A stretch of DNA of 13,119 nucleotides from Mycolicibacterium flavescens (GTDB lineage: Bacteria; Actinomycetota; Actinomycetes; Mycobacteriales; Mycobacteriaceae): contig NZ_MIHA01000041.1 of NCBI RefSeq assembly GCF_001722335.1, positions 1 to 13,119 of the forward strand, in the 5' to 3' direction. Positions 6,790 to 13,119 of this stretch are shown here, one piece after another (position 1 is the first letter of the stretch; every line of letters starts with the position of its first letter). Position numbers and translations under genes: made by a program. A model generated the notes under the pieces. That model did no database searches, was not told the DNA's origin, and saw only the letters and a list, made by a program, of their open reading frames with translations.

Positions 6790-9700
6790 GGCGGCGGAGT
6801 CCAGCCCACCTGGATGAGCCGCTCACCGTCGCCGCGGGTGATCAGTGTGGCCCGGCCGGCCGGTAGCGGGGACGGCCGCACCGAACCGAGCAGTGGGCCG
6901 TCGTCCGGGCTCGCGCTCATCATCACACCCACGCAACCGAGTTCGCGCATCCTGGCCAGTACCGGGTCGAACATGGCGCGGGCCGCGCCACCGGACCGGC
7001 GCGCGACCACGAGGTGCAGGCCGAGGTCGACGGCGTGCGGCAGCACGTCGGCCAGCGGGGTCAACGGGCTTCCGGTCGAGGCGGCCACCAGGTCGTAATC
7101 GTCGACGACGAGGAAGATCTCGGGACCCGACCACCACGACCGGTCCCGCAGCTGCTGCTGGGTCACGTCCTCACCCGGCATCCGGGACTGCAGCTGCGCC
7201 AGCAGTTTGGGCAGCCGCGTCTCCAACGCCGCCGGTGACGCCGAGTATCCGCTCAGGTGCCCGGTTTCGACGACGCCGAGCAGCGAGCGCCGGAAGTCGA
7301 CGATCTCGAGTTGCGCCTCCTGCGGATCGCGGGTGCGCACGACCTCCCGGCACACCAGCCGCAGCAGCGACGTCTTACCGCACGCCGCTTCGCCCAGCGC
7401 GAGCAGGTGCGCGTGCTCGACGAAGTCCACGGCGACGGGTTGCAGATCACTTTCACTCAGCCCTACCAGAAGCGAGTCATGTTCGGACGCAACGTCTTTG
7501 ATGAGCCGTTGCTGTGTCACCAGGGTCGGCAGCAGTTCGATGCGCGGTGCGCGAGCACCGTCCCAGCGTCGCCGGTGCCGGTCGACGGCGGCGGCGATCG
7601 CATCGCTCAGCCCGGTCGCGCTGGGCACGCCGTCGAATCGGGGCAGTGCAATCACCATCTCGCGGCCGTCGGCGGTGAGGCCGCGCCCCGGCGGCGCGGT
7701 GCACAGCGTGCGCGCCCGGCGCCGGTCCATCTCCGACTCGGCCGGGTCGCCGAGCCGCAGTTCGATCCGGGTGGCGATCTGGTCCTTCAGCGCGGGACGG
7801 AGTTCGGCCCACCGGGATGCGGTGATCACGACGTGCACGCCGAACGCGGGGCCCTGAGCGGCGATCGCGGTGATCGGTGCCTCCAAGGCGTCGAACTGCT
7901 GGCGCAGGTGCGCCCATCCGTCCACGACGAGGTACACCTGCCCGTGCGGGTCGTCGGCGACGCCCGGATGCCCCGCGCAGCGCCGGGCGCGGTACTCGGC
8001 CATCGAATCGATGCCGAGCGCGCGGAAGCGGTCCTCGCGCGAACGGATCACCGATTCGAGCACGGCGACCGTGCGTCGGCACAGGTCGGCCTCGGCGCGG
8101 CCCGCGACCGACCCGACGTGCGGCAGCAGTGCCAGGCCGGTCAGGGCACCACCACCGAAATCCAGGCAGTAGAAAGCGATGTCGGTCGGGTCGCGGTCTT
8201 GGGCCAGAGCCAGCAGCAGTGTCCGCGCGGCCGTCGACTTACCCGATTGCGGCGCCCCGACGATCGCCACGTTGCCCGCCCCGCCGCTGACGTCCGCGAA
8301 CAGAAGATCCCGCCGCTGCTCGAACGGGTTGTCCACGAGTCCGATCGGCACACCCGCGCCGGACCGACCGAGCATGTCGAGGGTCGGGGACGCCGACAGC
8401 GGCGGCAGCCACACCGGATGCGCCGCAACGCCTTTGTCGGCGATCCGGTCCAGCACGGCGTCCAGCACGGTGCTCGTCGGTTGCGCGGCTTCGCGGTGGG
8501 CCGGGGGCGCGGCGGTGAAGACCGCCGGTGCGCACACCACGCCGCGGTCCTCGCCCCGCGGGGGTGGGCCGGGTTCGGAGACGAACGCGGTCTGGAACCG
8601 GACCAGTTCGCCCGCCGCTGTCTTCAGGTACGCCGCACCCGGCGTGCCGGGCAGCGTATGCGCGTCTGTGACGCCCAGCACGGCGCGGGACTCGCCGGCC
8701 GAGAATGTCTTGAGGCAGATGCGGTACGACAGATGGGTGTCCAGCCCACGCAGCCTGCCCTCGTCGAGGCGCTGGCTCGCCAGCAGCAGGTGGATGCCCA
8801 GCGACCTGCCGAGCCGACCGATCGCCACGAACAGTTCGGCGAAATCGGGATGTTGACTGAGCAGTTCGGAGAACTCGTCGACGACGATGAACAGCGCGGG
8901 CAGCGGCGGCAACGGCGCACCGCTTGACCGGGCCCGCGCGTACTCGGTGACGTTGGCGTAGTTGCCTGCGGCGCGCAACACCTCCTGCCTGCGGTGCACT
9001 TCGCCGGCCAGGGCGTCGTTCATCCGGGTGACGAGGTGGGCCTCATCGGCGAGGTTGGTGATGATGGCAGCCACGTGGCGAGCCCGCTCGAATCCGAGAA
9101 ACGTTGCTCCACCTTTGAAATCGATCAGCACGAGGTTCAGCACGTCGGGCGGGTGGGTGGTGATCATGCCGAGTACCAGGGTGCGCAGCAGCTCGGATTT
9201 CCCGGATCCGGTGGCGCCCACGCAGAGCCCGTGGGGGCCGATACCGCCGCGGGCGGCTTCGTTGATGTCGATGTGCACCGGCTCGCCGTCTTCGGTGACG
9301 CCGATCGGCACGGGCTGGATCTGCCGGTCACCCCGGCGGGTCCACCGGGACTCGGTGATGTCCTCGGGCGCAGCGGCGCCGATCAGCTGCAGCCAGCCAC
9401 GCGATCGCGTCCCCGGATTCTCCGGCGACCGGCGACCGCGGGCGGCCAGCCGCCGGGCGCACACCACCGCCTGCGCGCGGCTCAACCCATCGGGTCGGCA
9501 CACGACCTCGCGCCCGTCGGCGCTCACCGTCACCGCGCGGTCGTTCGACGCGTCGATCACCAGTGCGGTGACCCCGTCTGCGGCGGTGGCCCTCTCCGAC
9601 GGCCCGTCGACGATCACCACCGTGTGCCGGCCCGGTCGGCCGTCACCGAAATGCGGCAGCCACTTCAACCAGTCCCACTCCCGCAGATCGCCGGCCACGG

Positions 9701-10406
9701 CGAGCCGAACCGACTCGGGACCGTGAAACGCCGCGAGCTGGCAGACCACCGCCCGCACCACGCCGCGCGCATGTTGCGGGTCGCCCTGCACGGCAACGAC
9801 TTTGTGTGCCGTCAACGAAACTGTGACCGGCATGTCCGCGACGACCGAACGCTGCGCGATGAGCGCGCGCAGCGCCGACACCGTCACGGGATCCTGCTCG
9901 TCGGCCGCACCGAGTTCGGGTTCGCGCAGCGGGGTGCAGAGCCCGCTGTCGCCGGTGCCGATTCGGACCCGGCAGAAGTCGGCGTCATCGGGTTCCCGCG
10001 GGGCGACGCTGCCGATCACCGCCCACAGTGACTCGGGCGGCGGGTGCCGGCGGCGCTGTGCGCGGTGCTGGTGTGCCGTCGTGGCCAGAAGGTCGTCGTC
10101 GAGACGGTCGAGGTAGCGCAGGTAGTTTCGCCGGTTGGCGTCGATCTCGGCGGATCGGCCGGCGCCCCCGCGCGCGCCGTACGCCACGGTACCCAGAACG
10201 GACATCAGCATCATCACCGGGAAGAACATGAACATCGGGCTGCGCCCCGTCCCCGACCCGGCTGTGAAGTAGACCGCGATCATCCCGACCGCCGCGACCA
10301 GCATGGCCACCGGCAGCAGTCGGGCCACCGGGTTCGCGGCGACCGGCTTCGGCAGCGCGGGCGGCGCGGTCAGCACGACCTCGCGCTGCGCTCGATTCGG
10401 TTCCAT
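6786..10406 (-). CDS. eccC4: ESX-4 type VII secretion motor ATPase EccC4
   Basis: EccC4 is the FtsK/SpoIIIE-type motor that recognises substrates and drives export. Numbered from an upstream ATG at 10445, two transmembrane helices lie at about 42-61 and 71-90. Three ATPase domains follow. D1 has Walker A GATGSGKS (K416) and Walker B VVDEF (D523, E524). D2 has GAPQSGKS (K736) and VVDGW (no Glu). D3 has GEAACGKT (K1024) and VVDDY. Only D1 keeps the catalytic Glu, as is usual in EccC. It is a single polypeptide, not split as in ESX-1. The ATG at 10406 (1206 residues) is chosen because an ECF-type promoter overlaps the upstream ATG and would start transcription near 10410, leaving that codon off the message. 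A GTG at 10409 is equally possible. Neither start has a Shine-Dalgarno. If another promoter is used, 10445 (1219 residues) is the alternative. It overlaps the next gene by four bases. Confidence 0.95.
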   Translation of the reverse strand: MEPNRAQREVVLTAPPALPKPVAANPVARLLPVAMLVAAVGMIAVYFTAGSGTGRSPMFMFFPVMMLMSVLGTVAYGARGGAGRSAEIDANRRNYLRYLDRLDDDLLATTAHQHRAQRRRHPPPESLWAVIGSVAPREPDDADFCRVRIGTGDSGLCTPLREPELGAADEQDPVTVSALRALIAQRSVVADMPVTVSLTAHKVVAVQGDPQHARGVVRAVVCQLAAFHGPESVRLAVAGDLREWDWLKWLPHFGDGRPGRHTVVIVDGPSERATAADGVTALVIDASNDRAVTVSADGREVVCRPDGLSRAQAVVCARRLAARGRRSPENPGTRSRGWLQLIGAAAPEDITESRWTRRGDRQIQPVPIGVTEDGEPVHIDINEAARGGIGPHGLCVGATGSGKSELLRTLVLGMITTHPPDVLNLVLIDFKGGATFLGFERARHVAAIITNLADEAHLVTRMNDALAGEVHRRQEVLRAAGNYANVTEYARARSSGAPLPPLPALFIVVDEFSELLSQHPDFAELFVAIGRLGRSLGIHLLLASQRLDEGRLRGLDTHLSYRICLKTFSAGESRAVLGVTDAHTLPGTPGAAYLKTAAGELVRFQTAFVSEPGPPPRGEDRGVVCAPAVFTAAPPAHREAAQPTSTVLDAVLDRIADKGVAAHPVWLPPLSASPTLDMLGRSGAGVPIGLVDNPFEQRRDLLFADVSGGAGNVAIVGAPQSGKSTAARTLLLALAQDRDPTDIAFYCLDFGGGALTGLALLPHVGSVAGRAEADLCRRTVAVLESVIRSREDRFRALGIDSMAEYRARRCAGHPGVADDPHGQVYLVVDGWAHLRQQFDALEAPITAIAAQGPAFGVHVVITASRWAELRPALKDQIATRIELRLGDPAESEMDRRRARTLCTAPPGRGLTADGREMVIALPRFDGVPSATGLSDAIAAAVDRHRRRWDGARAPRIELLPTLVTQQRLIKDVASEHDSLLVGLSESDLQPVAVDFVEHAHLLALGEAACGKTSLLRLVCREVVRTRDPQEAQLEIVDFRRSLLGVVETGHLSGYSASPAALETRLPKLLAQLQSRMPGEDVTQQQLRDRSWWSGPEIFLVVDDYDLVAASTGSPLTPLADVLPHAVDLGLHLVVARRSGGAARAMFDPVLARMRELGCVGVMMSASPDDGPLLGSVRPSPLPAGRATLITRGDGERLIQVGWTPPP

Positions 10407-10417
10407 CACCGATATCC

Positions 10418-10443
10418 GACGCCGGCGACGCCGATCCGGTTCC
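10418..10443 (-). promoter_or_regulatory. ECF sigma-factor promoter (GGAAC-N17-CGTC) of eccC4
   Basis: On the minus strand GGAAC (10439-10443) and CGTC (10418-10421) are exactly 17 bases apart. The -10 box ends 12 bases before the ATG at 10406, nearly the same distance as in the EspC-like gene (11 bases), predicting a leaderless or almost leaderless mRNA. It overlaps the first codons of the longest possible eccC4 frame. Confidence 0.6.
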
Positions 10444-10445
10444 AT

Positions 10446-10540
10446 CCACAGCCCGCAAAACTGCTGCGGCAGCGGTTCGCTCGGCGGCGTTAGCGTAGGG
10501 ACGAGTCATATCCGGGGGGATGCGTCGTTCGGGGGATACC
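10446..10540. promoter_or_regulatory. Divergent eccC4/eccD4 intergenic region
   Basis: This is the short region from which eccD4 must be transcribed. A TAGCGT (10491-10496, plus strand) fits the -10 pattern TANNNT and would place a start near 10502, about 40 bases before the GTG at 10541. No good -35 is visible. No GGAAC-N17-CGTC element faces eccD4. GGGGGA (10531-10536) is the likely ribosome binding site. Confidence 0.4.
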
Positions 10541-11881
10541 GTGTTCGATTCGCTGTGCCGCGTCAGCGTCCACGTCGACCGTGCCGACACCGCGCAGACG
10601 GTCGACCTCGCGCTGCCGAGCGAGGCGCGGCTCGGCGACATGCTGCCGGCGATCGTCGACCTCGCCGAGACGGGACCCGCACGGAGCGGGCGCTGGCGTC
10701 TGCACCGCATCGACGGCTCACCGCTCGACGAGTCGCTGACGTTGCGCGACAACATGGTCGACGACGGCGAGCTGTTGTGGCTGACCACCGAACACGTGCC
10801 CGAACCCGTTCTCGTCGACCGCGACCCCGGCCGGACAGTCGCCACCCGACAGTCCCTCGGCGCCATCCCGCGACCGGTATGCGTCACGCTGAGCTTGGCC
10901 GCGGCAGGTCTCGGAGCCGCAGCGATCGTCTGGTCGGCCCGCTCGACCGCGGCCACCGCAGCCGTCGTCACCGGCGCGGCCCTGTCGTTGGCGGCGGCCG
11001 GCGCCGCGGTCGCGGCCCGACGCGCGTACCCGACCGACCCGACGTTGTGCGCTTCCCTCGGGCTGCTGGCCGCGATGCTGGCGGCGGTGACCGGTGCCGT
11101 CGTGGTGCCTGCGGGGCCACTCGTCGCGCACGTGCTGCTGGCCTCGGCCGCCGCATTCGCGGTCGCGGTGATCCTGTTGCGGCTCAACGGCGTGGCGGTT
11201 GCCGTGTTCACGTCCGTGGCCACCGCCTCCCTGCTGTGCGCGGCAGGTTCGGCGATCGCGATCGTTTGCCGTTTCGATCCCGCTGCCGCGGGCGCCGTGC
11301 TCGCGACGACGGCGCTCGCCGCGTTGAGTATGGCGCCGCGGTTGGCGATCGCGCTCACCCGCATCGGCCCCGCACCACCCGACCCGGACGCGCCCGAACC
11401 GGCCGCGGTGGAAACCGACCGCGCCGCGCGGGCCCACGAGGCTCTGACGGGAATGGTGCTTGGCGCATCGCTCACCGCCACCGCAGGGTCGGCGGTCGTC
11501 GCTGCTGCCACGGGCTTTCACAACCAATCACCACTTGCGCCCGTGGCTTTCACCACCGTAACCGGCTTGGCTCTGCTGTTACGGACCGGCACGCACGGCG
11601 GCGCAGTCCGCCGCTCGGCGTTGGCGGTATGTGGATCCCTCTGTGTCACAGCCGGGTTCGTCGTCCTGACCGTCACAATCCCTCACCACGCACACTGGCT
11701 CGGCGCGATCGGCGTGGTCACCGGGACTGCCGGCCTGGGCCCGCTGCTGGATGTCAGGCCCAGCCTGGCGGTGCGGCGGGCCGCCGAGATCGCCGAGTAT
11801 GCGGTACTGGCCGCAGCGATACCGCTGGCGTGCTGGGTGGCCGGCGCCTTCGCGGTGGTCCGTGATCTGGCACTGACATGA
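10541..11881 (+). CDS. eccD4: ESX-4 type VII secretion membrane channel component EccD4
   Basis: EccD dimers form the large membrane vestibule of type VII machines. The 446-residue product begins VFDSLCRVSVHV and has an N-terminal ubiquitin-like domain (about residues 5-85, including TVDLALP and LRDNMVDDGELLWL). This is followed by a linker and 11 hydrophobic helices from about residue 115 to the end. A hydrophilic Pro/Asp-rich cytosolic loop (around 274-301, RIGPAPPDPDAPEP) lies between helices 6 and 7, the usual EccD layout. The GTG at 10541 is preferred because GGGGGA lies four bases before it. The ATG at 10520 (453 residues) has its G-run abutting the codon with no spacing. The stop overlaps the mycP4 ATG (ATGA), so the two are coupled. 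It is divergent from eccC4. Confidence 0.93.
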   Translation: MFDSLCRVSVHVDRADTAQTVDLALPSEARLGDMLPAIVDLAETGPARSGRWRLHRIDGSPLDESLTLRDNMVDDGELLWLTTEHVPEPVLVDRDPGRTVATRQSLGAIPRPVCVTLSLAAAGLGAAAIVWSARSTAATAAVVTGAALSLAAAGAAVAARRAYPTDPTLCASLGLLAAMLAAVTGAVVVPAGPLVAHVLLASAAAFAVAVILLRLNGVAVAVFTSVATASLLCAAGSAIAIVCRFDPAAAGAVLATTALAALSMAPRLAIALTRIGPAPPDPDAPEPAAVETDRAARAHEALTGMVLGASLTATAGSAVVAAATGFHNQSPLAPVAFTTVTGLALLLRTGTHGGAVRRSALAVCGSLCVTAGFVVLTVTIPHHAHWLGAIGVVTGTAGLGPLLDVRPSLAVRRAAEIAEYAVLAAAIPLACWVAGAFAVVRDLALT

Positions 11882-13119
11882 GCGGCGCCGGAACCCGAAC
11901 CGTTCGCGTGCTCGCGGCCGTCGCCCTCGCGGCGGTGATCGGCGCGCCCGAAGCCGCCGCGATCACACCGCCAACCGTCGACGACACCCGTCTGCCCGCC
12001 CCGCGCCCACCGTCACCCCCGGACCGCACCGAGCAGACCGGACCGTGCACGACAGCGACCGCAGCCACACAGCCCGTCGGCGGCCAACTCGACAGCCTGG
12101 ATCTGCAGTCCGTGTGGCGGCTCACCCGCGGCGCCGGTCAGACGGTCGCGGTCATCGACACCGGCGTCGCCCGCCACCGCCTGCTTCCCCGCCTCGCGCC
12201 CGGCGGCGACTATGTGTCCGGCGGCGACGGCACCGACGACTGCGACGGCCACGGGACCGTCGTCGCGGGGATCATCGGTGCCGCACCCGACCGCGACGAC
12301 TCCAACGCTTTCACCGGCGTGGCACCCGACGCGTCGATCATCGGTATCCGTCAGTCCAGCAACAAGTTTCGGGCCGCCGACAACCCCGGCGGCTCCGGCT
12401 ACGGCGATGTCGACACCCTGGCCGCCGCGGTGCGCGGCGCGGCGGACCTGGGCGCGACGGTCATCAACATCTCCACCATCGCGTGCGTGGCCAAGGACGC
12501 AGATCTAGACGACCGCGCGTTGGGCGCCGCGCTCGCCTACGCGGTCGACGTGAAAAACGTCGTCGTGGTGGCGGCCGCCGGCAACGCCGGGGCAGCCGGG
12601 CAGTGCCGCGACGGCAACCCGGCGCGTCCGGGCCGCCCGGATTGGACCGACGTCGAGGTCGTGGTGAGCCCGGCCTGGTACGACGACTACGTGCTGACGG
12701 TCGGTTCCGTCGCGCCGACGGGCGCGCCGTCGACGTTCAGCCTCGCAGGCCCGTGGGTCGATGTCGCCGCGCCCGGCGAGCAGGTGGTCTCCCTGGACCG
12801 CGACGGTGAGGGCCTGGTCGCCACCACACAGGCGGACGGTGGCGAGAAGCCCATCGCGGGCACCAGTTACGCCGCGCCGGTGGTGGCGGGCATTGTCGCG
12901 CTGCTGCGGTCGCGGTCTCCGCAGTTGACCGCCCGCCAGGTGATGGGGCGCATCGAGCAGACCGCGCGCCGGCCCGCTGCGGGCTGGGACCCCCACGTCG
13001 GCCACGGAGTCGTCGACGTGGTGGCCGCCGCTGGGACGGCGCGGTCCGTGGGGTGCTGGTCGTGTCGGACACCGTCAAACCGACCTCCGCGCAGGCCATT
13101 TCCCGGCTGCGCGCGCTCG
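11878..13119 (+). CDS. mycP4: Mycosin subtilisin-like protease MycP4, C-terminally replaced (runs off window)
   Basis: Mycosins are membrane-anchored periplasmic serine proteases that stabilise and cap the ESX complex. The signal peptide (residues 1-28, ending EAAA before ITPPTVDD) and a Pro-rich N-terminal extension are present. The catalytic triad is complete: D94 in VIDTGV, H125 in DGHGT and S330 in GTSYAAP, with oxyanion Asn236 in AAAGN. Cysteines at about 57, 122, 203 and 243 could form the two usual disulfides. Homology is good through GHGVVDVVAA (about residue 384, base 13029). After that the frame becomes Arg/Cys/Trp-rich and meaningless, because a foreign sequence in another frame begins. 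The Pro-rich linker and C-terminal transmembrane anchor expected over the next 60-70 residues are absent, so the product would be soluble or unstable. It is coupled to eccD4 by ATGA. Confidence 0.9.
   Translation, partial: MSGAGTRTVRVLAAVALAAVIGAPEAAAITPPTVDDTRLPAPRPPSPPDRTEQTGPCTTATAATQPVGGQLDSLDLQSVWRLTRGAGQTVAVIDTGVARHRLLPRLAPGGDYVSGGDGTDDCDGHGTVVAGIIGAAPDRDDSNAFTGVAPDASIIGIRQSSNKFRAADNPGGSGYGDVDTLAAAVRGAADLGATVINISTIACVAKDADLDDRALGAALAYAVDVKNVVVVAAAGNAGAAGQCRDGNPARPGRPDWTDVEVVVSPAWYDDYVLTVGSVAPTGAPSTFSLAGPWVDVAAPGEQVVSLDRDGEGLVATTQADGGEKPIAGTSYAAPVVAGIVALLRSRSPQLTARQVMGRIEQTARRPAAGWDPHVGHGVVDVVAAAGTARSVGCWSCRTPSNRPPRRPFPGCARS
13032..13119 (+). pseudogene. Fragment of a heavy-metal P1B-type ATPase, out of frame with mycP4
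   Basis: From the TGG at 13032, read in a frame shifted relative to mycP4, the DNA encodes WDGAVRGVLVVSDTVKPTSA and then QAISRLRAL to the window edge. This is the segment of copper/heavy-metal P1B ATPases just before the LLTGDN motif, where the conserved DxxKP-x-S-x-xAI-x-x-L pattern sits. Upstream of 13032 this frame (GGRR) does not resemble an ATPase, so the fragment has no start and no N-terminal domains here. It may be a gene truncated by rearrangement or the product of a chimeric assembly. Family recognition is from memory of the motif and is based on only 29 residues. Confidence 0.72.

Noticed and set aside
5192..11865. Other long frames opposite or out of phase with the Rv3446c-like gene, eccC4 and eccD4
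   Set aside because: They are Arg/Ser/Pro-rich shadows overlapping clearly recognisable ESX-4 proteins, with no ribosome binding sites or motifs.

Overview
The window is high-GC DNA from a mycobacterium, most likely a fast-growing Mycolicibacterium-type species. The gene order glmM - rpsI - rplM - esxT/esxU - Rv3446c-like - eccC4 - eccD4 - mycP4 matches the ESX-4 type VII secretion region of M. tuberculosis (Rv3439c to Rv3449). Almost everything up to 10406 lies on the minus strand. eccD4 and mycP4 run divergently on the plus strand, and so does one small secreted-protein gene at 4674.

Layout, left to right. At 1-1116 are two genes of type VII secretion character: an alanine/proline-rich WXG-containing protein that runs off the left edge, and an EspC-like protein. 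They follow glmM (1157-2494), which makes an essential cell-wall precursor. Then come a small exported protein (2744-3172) between two strong hairpins, the ribosomal operon rplM-rpsI (3412-4358) with its own promoter and a structured leader, and a divergent Excalibur calcium-binding protein (4674-4865) that ends in a hairpin able to act in both directions. The ESX-4 core follows: esxT, esxU, an Rv3446c-family membrane protein and the three-ATPase motor eccC4 (4971-10406, minus strand), then eccD4 and mycP4 (10541 to the right edge, plus strand).

How they work together. EccC4 (motor), EccD4 (11-helix channel component) and MycP4 (mycosin protease) are machine parts. EsxU and EsxT are the paired WXG100 substrates. 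The EspC-like protein, which carries a YxxxD signal, and its WXG neighbour are candidate extra substrates.

The main discovery is three copies of the same ECF sigma-factor promoter, GGAAC-N17-CGTC. They sit upstream of eccC4, esxU and the EspC-like gene, all with identical 17-base spacing, so one alternative sigma factor (SigM is the best candidate) probably switches on the whole ESX-4 locus. Two of the three lie so close to the start codon that the mRNAs would be nearly leaderless. This also argues for a shorter EccC4 than the longest reading frame.

The other notable anomaly is at the right edge. The mycP4 frame is homologous to mycosins only up to about 13030. The remaining about 90 bases encode, in a different frame, a piece of a heavy-metal P1B-type ATPase. 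MycP4 therefore lacks its C-terminal anchor and eccB4 does not follow. This is either a genuine rearrangement or a chimeric assembly end.
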